NCBI GenBank assembly: GCA_910577325.1
Contig: CAJTMR010000008.1
Location: 62,001-126,000 of the forward strand
Source: an uncultured Parabacteroides sp.
GTDB lineage: Bacteria > Bacteroidota > Bacteroidia > Bacteroidales > Tannerellaceae
DNA length: 64,000 nucleotides
Direction of reading: 5' to 3'
Every line of letters begins with the position of its first letter. Positions within the stretch are counted from its first letter, which is position 1. The notes under the pieces are model-generated. The model worked only from the letters and a program-made list of their open reading frames with translations, was not told the DNA's origin and did no database searches. Shown here in pieces: positions 34,568 to 42,776 of this stretch. Both the position numbers and the translations under genes were made by a program.

Positions 34568-34572
34568 ATTTC

Positions 34573-36090
34573 TCAATTTCGGATCAGATCATGCCCTGTC
34601 ATCTCAGCCGGCTGTGCCATATCCAAAATGTGCAGGATAGAAGGAGCGACATCGGCCAGGACACCGTCTTCTACCTTTGCATTTTTATTTTCTGTCACAT
34701 ATACAAAAGGAACCGGGTTCAAAGAGTGGGCCGTGTTGGGAGTGCCGTCTTCGTTGAGCGCGTGATCGGCATTTCCGTGGTCGGCAATGATAATTACTTC
34801 ATAACCGTTAGCCTTGGCTGCTTCAACCGTATCTTTCACACAATTGTCGATAGCCGTAACAGCCTTTTCGATCGCGCCATAGATACCGGTGTGGCCTACC
34901 ATATCACCATTGGCATAGTTCACGACGATGAAGTCGAACTTCTGCGTATTGATAGCCTCAACCAATTTGTCTTTTACTTCATAAGCGCTCATTTCCGGTT
35001 TCAGGTCGTAAGTTGCGACTTTCGGGCTCGGAACCAGGATGCGTTCTTCCGCCTCATACGGAGTTTCACGACCGCCGTTGAAGAAGAATGTCACGTGAGC
35101 ATATTTTTCCGTTTCGGCAATGTGAAGCTGGGTTTTGCCGTTTTCCGCCAGGTATTCGCCCAATGTGTTCCGAACGTTCTCTTTGTCGAACAAGATATGG
35201 ACACCTTTGAAAGATGCGTCATACGGAGTCATGCAATAGTATTGCAAGCCGGGGATCGTGTGCATGCCCTGTTCCGGCATATCCTGCTGAGTCAATACGA
35301 CAGTCAGTTCTTTTGCACGGTCGTTACGATAGTTGAAGAAGATCACGACGTCGCCTTCTTTGATCGTACCGTCTACGGTAGCGTTGTTGATCGGCTTGAC
35401 AAACTCGTCGGTCACACCTTCGTCATACGATTCCTGCATAGCCTGAACCATATCGGTCGCTTGTTTGCCCTTGCCTTCAATCAGCAGGTCATAGGCTTCT
35501 TTCACGCGTTCCCAACGTTTGTCGCGGTCCATAGCATAGAAACGGCCTACGATAGAGGCGATCTTTCCGGCAGACTGTTCACAATGAGCCGTCAATTGCT
35601 CGATAAAGCCTTTACCGCTTTTCGGGTCTGTATCACGACCGTCCATGAAGCAGTGGATGAAAGTATTGTCGATTCCGTATTCTTTAGAGATATCGCAGAG
35701 TTTGAACAGATGGTCGAAAGAACTGTGTACGCCACCGTCGGAAGTCAATCCCATGAAATGGATGTTTTTGCCGTGTTCTTTGGCGTAAGAGAAAGCTGCA
35801 ACAATTCCGGGGTTCTTCATGATGCTGTTATCGGCACATGCACGGTTGATCTTCACCAAGTCCTGATATACGATACGTCCGGCCCCGATATTGAGGTGTC
35901 CGACCTCAGAGTTACCCATTTGTCCGTCAGGCAACCCGACATTCTCACCGCTTGCCTGCAACTGTGAATGAGGATAAGCGGCCAGCAGGCTGTCCCAATA
36001 AGGAGTGGGAGTGTTAAAGATTACATCGTCTTTACCTTGATCGCCGATACCCCAGCCGTCAAGAATCATTAAAAGTGCTTTCTTGCTCAT
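34573..36090 (-). CDS. gpmI: 2,3-bisphosphoglycerate-independent phosphoglycerate mutase
   Basis: Interconverts 3- and 2-phosphoglycerate in glycolysis using two metal ions. The 505-residue protein has D11 in ILDGWG, nucleophile S61 in GNSEVGHLNIGAGR, the SDGGVHS and FMDGRDTDPKSG motifs, and the C-terminal metal set in ANGDMVGHTG and IIADHGNADHAL. All look intact and the length is typical. Single gene with a minus-strand TATCTTTG promoter box at 36139-36146 and the terminator at 34525-34567. A long plus-strand ORF opposite it is a shadow. Confidence 0.96.
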   Translation of the reverse strand: MSKKALLMILDGWGIGDQGKDDVIFNTPTPYWDSLLAAYPHSQLQASGENVGLPDGQMGNSEVGHLNIGAGRIVYQDLVKINRACADNSIMKNPGIVAAFSYAKEHGKNIHFMGLTSDGGVHSSFDHLFKLCDISKEYGIDNTFIHCFMDGRDTDPKSGKGFIEQLTAHCEQSAGKIASIVGRFYAMDRDKRWERVKEAYDLLIEGKGKQATDMVQAMQESYDEGVTDEFVKPINNATVDGTIKEGDVVIFFNYRNDRAKELTVVLTQQDMPEQGMHTIPGLQYYCMTPYDASFKGVHILFDKENVRNTLGEYLAENGKTQLHIAETEKYAHVTFFFNGGRETPYEAEERILVPSPKVATYDLKPEMSAYEVKDKLVEAINTQKFDFIVVNYANGDMVGHTGIYGAIEKAVTAIDNCVKDTVEAAKANGYEVIIIADHGNADHALNEDGTPNTAHSLNPVPFVYVTENKNAKVEDGVLADVAPSILHILDMAQPAEMTGHDLIRN

Positions 36091-36138
36091 GATTGCTTAA
36101 TTATTATATTGTTTATACTCATTTTCGCTATTCGTCTG

Positions 36139-36191
36139 CAAAGATAATCAATTTCAGCCATATATTGTTTGCCCATAAAATATTACTTTTG
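36139..36191. promoter_or_regulatory. Divergent promoter region between gpmI and the metallopeptidase gene
   Basis: Minus strand: TATCTTTG at 36139-36146 facing gpmI. Plus strand: TACTTTTG at 36184-36191, 8 bp before the ATG at 36200, implying an almost leaderless message. Confidence 0.5.
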
Positions 36192-36199
36192 CTAACGAT

Positions 36200-36898
36200 A
36201 TGGAAAAGACGATACAAGACAAAGAGTTAGGAACCATCCTCCTGCGCACCAGTCCTCGTGCCAGCCGTTACACGCTGAAAATATCGAAAGGCATGATTAC
36301 GGCAACTATGCCTCCAGAAGGCAACGAACGGCGTATGCTCGCTTTTATCCGGGAAAACAAGGAAAAACTTCTTGCCGCCCTTGCCAAACATCCGGCCCGT
36401 CCGCTCCTGACGGATGAAACGGATATGCAGACCGCAACATTCCGCCTCCATATCTTCCGCACAGACCGGGACAACTTCTATATGAAATTAGACAACGGCG
36501 TCCTGCACATCGCCTGTCCCTCGCAGACCGACTTTGCCGACGAACATGTACAAAAACTGCTGAAAGACTTCTTGGAACAGGCCTTTCGTCACGAGGCTCG
36601 CCGCCTCCTGCCTTCACGTTTGCTGAACCTGGCCTCCCGACACGGCTTCACTTGCACGGGGGTAAAGATCTTAAACAGCAAAAGCCATTGGGGAAGTTGC
36701 ACGCCACGCCGCAGCATCAACCTCTCCCTCTCCCTGATGCTCCTGCCTTGGCATCTGATCGACTACGTCCTCCTCCACGAACTTTGCCATACCATAGAGA
36801 TGAACCACAGCGACCGTTTTTGGGCATTGATGGACAAGGTCACAGACGGGAAAGCGTTAGAGCTGAGAAAAGAGTTGAAGAAATATCATATGCTGTAA
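36200..36898 (+). CDS. YgjP-like (DUF45/SprT-type) metallopeptidase
   Basis: A 232-residue soluble protein. The zinc motif is HELCH, with H193, E194 and H197, and a third ligand H203 in MNHSDRFW. The upstream KSHWGSCTPRRSINLSLSLML block is the constant YgjP/DUF45 signature. Such proteins are predicted metal-dependent hydrolases; substrates are not established, and in some hosts the gene is linked to restriction systems. Here it stands alone beside gpmI. Its 3' end overlaps the decayed nuclease-transposase tail on the other strand. Confidence 0.88.
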   Translation: MEKTIQDKELGTILLRTSPRASRYTLKISKGMITATMPPEGNERRMLAFIRENKEKLLAALAKHPARPLLTDETDMQTATFRLHIFRTDRDNFYMKLDNGVLHIACPSQTDFADEHVQKLLKDFLEQAFRHEARRLLPSRLLNLASRHGFTCTGVKILNSKSHWGSCTPRRSINLSLSLMLLPWHLIDYVLLHELCHTIEMNHSDRFWALMDKVTDGKALELRKELKKYHML

Positions 36899-37105
36899 GC
36901 CGTATCATCATACATTTTAGACAACCCGGTACATTGTGCAATCGTCCCGATATTGATCCTTTGCCTTTTTAAATTGGAAGCAATAAGGCGTTGTTCTTCC
37001 GCTTTGCCTTCCATTTTTCCCTCTACTTTTTTCCATCCCATCTTCAAAACTGGTATCAAGGGCGGCGGAAAGGCCGCGTTCGACGGAAAGGCGAAAATTC
37101 AACGA
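36886..37105 (-). pseudogene. Decayed C-terminal tail of an Rpn/PD-(D/E)XK nuclease-type transposase
   Basis: The minus strand encodes GLSAALDTSFEDGMEK near 37105-37030. After a one-base shift it continues GKMEGKAEEQRLIASNLK, then INIGTIAQCTGLSK, ending at a stop at 36886-36888. This order (ALDTSFEDG, then EGK repeats, then an IAQCTGLS helix) is the usual C-terminal end of Rpn-family proteins in Bacteroidales. Everything upstream of it is missing. The frameshift and missing nuclease core make it a remnant. I infer the family from motif memory alone. Confidence 0.55.
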
Positions 37106-37133
37106 TCTTTCCTATTTCTTTCCAACAAAAACG

Positions 37134-37169
37134 AATCCCCTGCAATCAGTGACTACAGGGGATTGTTTT
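37134..37169 (+). terminator. Plus-strand intrinsic terminator
   Basis: AATCCCCTG (37134-37142) pairs with CAGGGGATT (37156-37164), followed by G and six T. It probably ends transcripts from the metallopeptidase gene across the pseudogene. Confidence 0.7.
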
Positions 37170-37405
37170 TTGTCTGCTTCGGTCTTCACAGAGGGAAAGC
37201 AGATGAACTTTTTAATTTCATTACTTTAGTATTAATATTCACCGTTTGTTCGCCCTCACGGGGTAGTTGGCCGATCCGGGCGGAGAGCTGTAAAAGCCGA
37301 CGTTCCGGGAATGCCACACGATGAACCTTAGAATTATTTGATTTTAATATTTTGAACGTGCCGCGCACTGAAGCACGCGACACATTTACAATCTCTATTC
37401 GTCAA
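37170..37405. other. Intergenic stretch after the surface-protein gene
   Basis: A minus-strand ORF at 37186-37383 (65 codons) contains the stretch HRVAFPERRLLQLSARIG and is GC-richer than its surroundings. It looks as though it belongs to something repeated or transferred, but I cannot name it and do not call it a gene. Plus-strand TACTTTAGTATTAATATT-like sequence near 37224 resembles the leader of the 58754-62107 gene. No convincing terminator for the surface-protein gene was found. Confidence 0.35.
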
Positions 37406-40400
37406 TTATTTAACGATAGCTTTAACAGCATCTTCGCCTTCGACAGCTACAACGACTACGCCTGCAGGAACAGCAACCGCAGCATTGTCAGAAGCTACAA
37501 CTGTGTTGGCAACTACCTGGCCTAAGATGTTAGTGATAACCACCTTCTTGCCGGCAGCACCAGCGATCGTTACCTGACCTTCGCCAGCGATAACCGTTAC
37601 TTCAGAAGTTTCGATCACTTCGTTGTCAGTAGCCATATCGTCTGCTTCACCTTCTTCGATATTGAAGATCAAAGCATCGTCACCGCCTGTCTTGATTTCG
37701 TTGAAAGTAGATTCGCTCGGATCAGACATTACCAGACAACCGTTCTGCATCTTCAACCAAGAAGCATACTGAGGCTGGATCTTCTGGTCAGCCAATGTAT
37801 ATGTATTACCACCCATTGTTCCGACGAACGGCAGAGATTCGAACAAGAACGCACGATTCGGTTCTTCTTCCACAGCAGAATTTTCAAGGTCTACGAAACG
37901 GAACGACCAAGTGTAGGCCTTATGTTCGTCACCCTTCAGGTTCTTGATGTAGCGGCCGTTGTTATTTCTGTCTTTACCAACGTTAGCCTGATATGCGCTA
38001 TCGGCTTTCATGATTGCAGCGATATTGATATCTTTTGTAGCCACACCTGCGAACTGGTCAAGCAACAGGTACAGGCTGTCACCGATATGCAAACCGTCTA
38101 CAAAACCTACACGGCTGTATTTACCCCACTTGTAGTCTTCATTGCCAGCAGCAACAGAGTCAACGAAGTTAACCAAGTATTTGCCTCTTTCAAAACCATC
38201 TTTCGTGATATATTTGTCATGGATACATGTTTCAGGAGCATCTTCGCCCAAAGCCTGGCAAAGCGGGCACGGGATACGGATCACTTCATCTTCAGCCGGA
38301 ACACGGTCGATAGATACCAGATATTGCGGTTTGATATAACCCAAGCCACGTTTAACCCATGCTGTGTCTACATAGAATGATTTGCCTTCACCCTTGTTGA
38401 TAGCGTCGATACCCAAGAAGTTGATACCTTCTACCATGAAGTGTTCGTTAGCTTCCATCTGCAAGAATTCACCACGATATTTTTCTACGAAACGCAGCGT
38501 ATCGGCAGCATCGCCTTCATTGCCTTCCAGTTTGAAAGAGTCGAAACGACGGTAAACCGGCGTGTTGTCTACTTCTACAGAGAAAGCGGAAGTACGGGTT
38601 TCAGTCATGATCTGTCTCTTCAGATACTTGTTGTTTTCATCCACACCCACTTTGCGCAGTGAATCCGGAGCCTGTTTGAATGCTGTGTCGATCAGAGCAT
38701 AATAGATCTTGCCGTTTACATTGTTGTTAGCCTTGAAGAAGAAGTTAGCTACCTGTGCAGCAGCCGCATCCGAAACAGCGATTCTGTTTTCACCGGCTTC
38801 CACTACCATCTTGTTCGTACCTCTTGACTTCATCGTATAAGCCTGACGTTTCAACTGTGCCAGACCATCTACAGTACCTTTGTAACCGAAGTTAGCTTCT
38901 GCACCTGTCGGAGCCAATACATAGTTGTCTTTTGCACCTACATAGATAACAGAGTCACCGCTCTTCATCGCGCCCATATACAGGTCATCGGAAGCAAAAG
39001 CAGTCCAATACTGCAACTTGTAAGCTGTAACTTTCAGAGAGTCATTATCCAAGAAACGATAACCTCTGTGAGCGTCAGCCATGATTTCGGCTGTTGCCGG
39101 AACGAAACCTTCTTCTACTTCAACAGTAGCGCCGAAGACTGTAGCGTCGGCATCGTTGTAAAGCTGCAAACCGTCTATAACAACAACATTTTCAAATTCA
39201 CGGTTTGTAATCTTAAGAGCAGAAACATCGCTATTCTTACGTTTCTTTTCAATAACCCACTGGAATGAAGGCATATCCCACGGTTCTACGTTATCTTCCA
39301 AAGAAACCCAGTGAGGAATAGAATCTTCGTGGATAGGTACAGCCAGATACTTGTCATCTTTATTCTTGATCAGGTACAGACCTTCGTCCAAAGTAATCTT
39401 GTTGCCTACGTATTCGCCGCAACCTGAAATACCAAAGCTGATTTCGGTTTCTTTTTTGTTATTAATCGTGACAATACGAATATCATCAGCTTCAACTAAG
39501 TCCTGAACAGTAACATAGTTTCTTTTATCATCATTACCTGTCGCAATATTTGCTGTATCTCCAGCAGCATAAGCAGCAGCAAAATTCGCGTTGTCCTCTA
39601 ATTTGGTAATCTGCTTAACCTGGATAACCAAGCTATCGATTGAAGGCCAGTAAGTGAACAAGAATTTCGCCTGATCATTCAACATACCCAGAGAATCGGC
39701 TACAGTCGTATTACCGGTTGTATTTTTGCTAAGTTCGGCATGTTTCAACTGTTGAGTATTGAAATCCAAGAACATCACACCGTTAGCATTTGTATAAGCC
39801 GTATCAACATATACAAAAGTACTGTCTTCTTTCTTTCCTGCCAAAATACGAACCCAAGGGCTACTTGCTGCCCCTGCCATAGTTGTATCAGCAAAGAACT
39901 TGGCATCATCGGTAAAATAATTTTTCTGACTGACTTTGTTCTTGTCTTCATCGAATTTCAGTTTCACACCGACCGTTGCCTCCTGAGTACCCAAAACAGT
40001 GTTGATCTGTTCAGCAGTCAATGTGATAGCATCAGCTTCAACCAATGTAAATGCAGTTGCATTGTCAGATACATAATCGTTATCCTCTTTAGCCTCACGT
40101 TTTGTCAATGCCAAATAAGCATTACCATCTAAATCCACTCCTGCTGCCGATTTATCCAAAGTTACAACAGAATCTCCATTGAAATAATAATAAAGAGATC
40201 TGCCCTGTTGCAACGGCTTCAAAGCATTGGAGAAAGCCCAACCTCCGATTGCACCGCCGACTTCCAAATCAGCAGTTGTAGCACCGGCAGGTAATCCAGC
40301 CAAATAATCTTCGGAAACTTCCAACAACTGGCCTGTTGCCTTGTTTCTAAATTCAAACTTAATTGCCTGACCTTGATTGTAACGTTCAACGTTTACACAC

Positions 40401-40627
40401 CACAATGTGTTCAGGATAGATGCATTAGCATTAGCAACCGGCATCAACTTCAAAGAGTCATTTTGGATAGCAAGCACAGAGTCACCAGCCGTTACCAACT
40501 GATAAAGCTTTCCTTCGTTGTCGCCTATAGCCAACGAGTTAACAGGAGTACCCACTGTTGCACTTACCGAAAATGAACCCACCGCAAGCAGGGCGCTTGC
40601 CAAAAGAGTAGAAAATCTCTTGTTCAT
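37406..40627 (-). CDS. Large secreted surface protein with DUF6383-type C-terminal domain (S-layer-like glycoprotein)
   Basis: A 1073-residue protein with a signal peptide (MNKRFSTLLASALLAVGSFS, cleaved near SVSA). A long repetitive beta-rich body has recurring NTLWCVN, RGKYLVNFVDSVA and GDSLYLL-type segments and a CPLC...CIH cluster. A compact C-terminal domain of 75 residues (999-1073) contains GEGQVTIAGAAGKKVVITN and ends VKAIVK. That end looks like a DUF6383 or type IX secretion sorting domain. The body has many D(S/T)(A/I/L/V/M/T) sequons, the Bacteroidetes O-glycosylation site. It is a paralogue of 58754-62107. Expression is probably controlled by the invertible promoter at 40734-40932. 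An S-layer or capsule-like coat role is inferred from Parabacteroides relatives. Confidence 0.82.
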   Translation of the reverse strand: MNKRFSTLLASALLAVGSFSVSATVGTPVNSLAIGDNEGKLYQLVTAGDSVLAIQNDSLKLMPVANANASILNTLWCVNVERYNQGQAIKFEFRNKATGQLLEVSEDYLAGLPAGATTADLEVGGAIGGWAFSNALKPLQQGRSLYYYFNGDSVVTLDKSAAGVDLDGNAYLALTKREAKEDNDYVSDNATAFTLVEADAITLTAEQINTVLGTQEATVGVKLKFDEDKNKVSQKNYFTDDAKFFADTTMAGAASSPWVRILAGKKEDSTFVYVDTAYTNANGVMFLDFNTQQLKHAELSKNTTGNTTVADSLGMLNDQAKFLFTYWPSIDSLVIQVKQITKLEDNANFAAAYAAGDTANIATGNDDKRNYVTVQDLVEADDIRIVTINNKKETEISFGISGCGEYVGNKITLDEGLYLIKNKDDKYLAVPIHEDSIPHWVSLEDNVEPWDMPSFQWVIEKKRKNSDVSALKITNREFENVVVIDGLQLYNDADATVFGATVEVEEGFVPATAEIMADAHRGYRFLDNDSLKVTAYKLQYWTAFASDDLYMGAMKSGDSVIYVGAKDNYVLAPTGAEANFGYKGTVDGLAQLKRQAYTMKSRGTNKMVVEAGENRIAVSDAAAAQVANFFFKANNNVNGKIYYALIDTAFKQAPDSLRKVGVDENNKYLKRQIMTETRTSAFSVEVDNTPVYRRFDSFKLEGNEGDAADTLRFVEKYRGEFLQMEANEHFMVEGINFLGIDAINKGEGKSFYVDTAWVKRGLGYIKPQYLVSIDRVPAEDEVIRIPCPLCQALGEDAPETCIHDKYITKDGFERGKYLVNFVDSVAAGNEDYKWGKYSRVGFVDGLHIGDSLYLLLDQFAGVATKDINIAAIMKADSAYQANVGKDRNNNGRYIKNLKGDEHKAYTWSFRFVDLENSAVEEEPNRAFLFESLPFVGTMGGNTYTLADQKIQPQYASWLKMQNGCLVMSDPSESTFNEIKTGGDDALIFNIEEGEADDMATDNEVIETSEVTVIAGEGQVTIAGAAGKKVVITNILGQVVANTVVASDNAAVAVPAGVVVVAVEGEDAVKAIVK

Positions 40628-40733
40628 AATCTAAATTTTAATATTAATAATACAGTTAATTGAAATGTCAGTTCTATATATATATGTACACGCGTTAATA
40701 ATGTACACGTGTCCGTTTTCTATTTTGAAAGGA

Positions 40734-40932
40734 AAAACGTTCGTTTTTTTTAGTCATTTTTTTCGCTGTTCTTCGGGGTTTGTATGAAAAAGGAGGTTTT
40801 TCGTACTTGGATTGCTATCTGATTGATAAGAAAGAATATAGCGATACGATTTTTTTTCATGAAAAGAGTTGTGGTTTAAAAAGGAATGCGTATTTTTGTC
40901 TCGGAAAAATGACTAAAAAAAACGAACGTTTT
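40734..40932. promoter_or_regulatory. Putative invertible promoter segment (phase-variation switch), OFF orientation
   Basis: A perfect 28-bp inverted repeat: left arm 40734-40761 (AAAACGTTCG, eight T, AGTCA, five T), right arm 40905-40932 as its exact reverse complement. The arms enclose 143 bp holding a promoter. Each arm contains AAACGTTCGT (40735-40744, and 40922-40931 on the other strand), like the core of Mpi-type inversion sites of B. fragilis. The enclosed promoter (40869-40898) reads rightward, away from the surface-protein gene that starts at 40627. After inversion its -7 box would lie near 40768-40775 facing that gene. The invertase is not in this window. Confidence 0.82.
40869..40898 (+). 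promoter_or_regulatory. Promoter inside the invertible segment
   Basis: TTG (40869-40871), a 19-bp spacer, then TATTTTTG (40891-40898): one of the best promoter matches in the window. No plus-strand gene follows it. The same -7 box and spacing occur at the paralogous gene (62215-62244). Confidence 0.75.
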
Positions 40933-41054
40933 CTTTAGTCATTTTCTATTTATTACTATTTTGAAAGACAGACACTTGCTTCAAAAACAAACGCTCTAAG
41001 AACATATTCCTGACATTTCAGCTAAAAAATCGGTGCTTTTGAGGGGAAAACCTT

Positions 41055-41131
41055 GATGCCTACCGCTTTTCAGAGGGATAGTTATTCGTTTTTGATCCGA
41101 TGCCTATTCGTTTGTTTTTCGATGACTGTCC
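41055..41131. repeat. Period-22 repeat array (GAT-led units)
   Basis: GAT starts at 41055, 41077, 41099 and 41121, exactly 22 bp apart. Units share pieces: GATGCCTA at 41055 and 41099, and TATTCGTTT at 41083 and 41105. The neighbouring 41131-41360 holds a GGGGCGG/CCGCCCC stem (41283-41305), a possible cstA terminator lacking a T-run, and no gene. Confidence 0.65.
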
Positions 41132-41360
41132 TATAATCTTCTAAAAAGCTGCCGAATCGCCCCAATCTGCCGGGGCCTTTTTTAAAGGCAAGGTTCTACT
41201 CTACCCTTCACCATCAAGCCGGGCAATATTGATCATAATCTAACAAATACATTGATTGTCATTGAACGGAAAGCCGAAGAATGGGGCGGAGTGGAACCCC
41301 GCCCCTGCAATATCCGTGAGAAGAAATAAAAATAGGGCAAATGATGTCAATTCTCCTACG

Positions 41361-42776
41361 CTATCCCTGACTGATCTTCTTCTTCCAGATCAGGAAGAAG
41401 GCAAAAACGACGATTGTCAGGGCAAGACCGATAATTTGCGAAATGCCGGTTCCCATACCTAAGCCTTCGGGAGCGACAAAGATGTATGTCGAGCAGACGG
41501 CTGTCATGAACAGGGCGGGCAGCAACGTGACGATATAGGGTTTCTTCAAGACCGCCAGGCAGACAGTCAACGCCCATAAGGTAAACACGGCGAGCGTCTG
41601 ATTGCTCCAAGCGAAATAGCGCCAGATCATATCGAAGCCATCCTTGTCTTTCTGGCTGTAAAGCAACAGGGCAATAGCCACCAGGAACAAAGGAATACAG
41701 ATCATGAGCCGCTTGGAAACGCTGCGTTGTTCGAGATGCAGGAAGTCAGCCACAATCAGGCGAGCCGAACGGAAAGCCGTATCGCCGGAGGTAATCGGGG
41801 CGGCGATCACACCCAGGACAGCCAACACACCGCCTACCGTACCGAGCCATTCTTTCGTAATGCTGTCGACGACAACGGCGGCATTGTTTTCGCCCATACC
41901 GTTGTTGTGATAAAAATAAGTAGCGGCGGCCGCCCAGATCAGCGCAACGATACCTTCCGTGATCATGGAGCCGAAGAATATAGGACGTCCGTGCTTTTCA
42001 TTCTTGATGCAACGGGCCATCAACGGACTTTGTGTCGCGTGGAAACCGGAAATCGCACCGCAGGCAATGCTGACGAACATGATCGGAAAAATAGGCAGGT
42101 GGCCAGGATGGGTGTTAGCCATCCCGTCCGTGATTTCGGGCAACGGCGGATGATTGACAAACAACATCACCAGAATGCCGACCGCCATGAACAGCAAAGC
42201 GATCGCAAACAACGGATAAACCTTGCCGATAATCTTATCGACCGGCAACAAGGTCGCCAAGACATAATAAAGAAACACGACGATGATCCAGAAAGTAGCA
42301 TCCAGATGCTCCGGCGTCAGGCTCGCCAGCAATCCCGCAGGACCTGCCACAAACACAGCACCGACCAACACCATCAATACCACCGTAAACCCGCGCATGA
42401 ACTGCTTGAAGTTCGCCCCCAAGTAACGGCCGATAATCTCCGGAAGGCTCTCCCCGTTATGGCGCAGGGACAACATTCCGGCCAGGTAATCGTGTACCGA
42501 TCCGGCAAAGATACTTCCCAGCACGATCCACAGGAAAGAGGCCGTCCCGAACTTCGCTCCCATAATGGCGCCGAAGATCGGCCCCAGCCCGGCGATGTTC
42601 AGGAACTGGATCATAAAGACTTTCCAAGTAGGCATCGGGATATAATCCACACCGTCCCGGTGCGTATAGGCTGGCGTCTGCCGTTGGGCATCTATGCCGA
42701 AAATACGTTCGATGAATTTGCCGTAGACGAAATAGCCGACGATGAGTGCAATAAGACAACAAACAAAAGTAATCAT
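41361..42776 (-). CDS. CstA-family carbon-starvation transporter
   Basis: A 471-residue inner-membrane protein with about 13 hydrophobic helices. Conserved CstA segments are FLNIAGLGPIFGAIMGAKFG, VHDYLAGMLSLRH, CGAISGFHATQSPLM and GDTAFRSARLIVADFL. CstA relatives import pyruvate or peptides during starvation. This is the short form, about 470 rather than 700 residues, lacking the C-terminal extension of E. coli CstA. Its ATG overlaps the stop of yqeY (ATGA), so it is coupled to the end of the division cluster. Confidence 0.9.
   Translation of the reverse strand: MITFVCCLIALIVGYFVYGKFIERIFGIDAQRQTPAYTHRDGVDYIPMPTWKVFMIQFLNIAGLGPIFGAIMGAKFGTASFLWIVLGSIFAGSVHDYLAGMLSLRHNGESLPEIIGRYLGANFKQFMRGFTVVLMVLVGAVFVAGPAGLLASLTPEHLDATFWIIVVFLYYVLATLLPVDKIIGKVYPLFAIALLFMAVGILVMLFVNHPPLPEITDGMANTHPGHLPIFPIMFVSIACGAISGFHATQSPLMARCIKNEKHGRPIFFGSMITEGIVALIWAAAATYFYHNNGMGENNAAVVVDSITKEWLGTVGGVLAVLGVIAAPITSGDTAFRSARLIVADFLHLEQRSVSKRLMICIPLFLVAIALLLYSQKDKDGFDMIWRYFAWSNQTLAVFTLWALTVCLAVLKKPYIVTLLPALFMTAVCSTYIFVAPEGLGMGTGISQIIGLALTIVVFAFFLIWKKKISQG

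Larger units (their letters stand above)
40720..40967. repeat. 12-bp direct repeats bracketing the inverted-repeat element
   Basis: CTATTTTGAAAG occurs at 40720-40731, two bases left of the left inverted-repeat arm, and again at 40956-40967, 23 bases right of the right arm. They may be part of a larger recombination site or a trace of how the element arrived. Confidence 0.5.

Noticed and set aside
34534..35967. 477-codon plus-strand ORF opposite gpmI
   Set aside because: Antisense shadow of an intact gpmI; composition (many F, V, H, R) is that of reverse-strand reading.
40734..40932. MITE or small insertion element
   Set aside because: It has terminal inverted repeats of fitting length but no flanking short target duplication next to the arms, and it contains a well-formed promoter; an invertible promoter explains it better.
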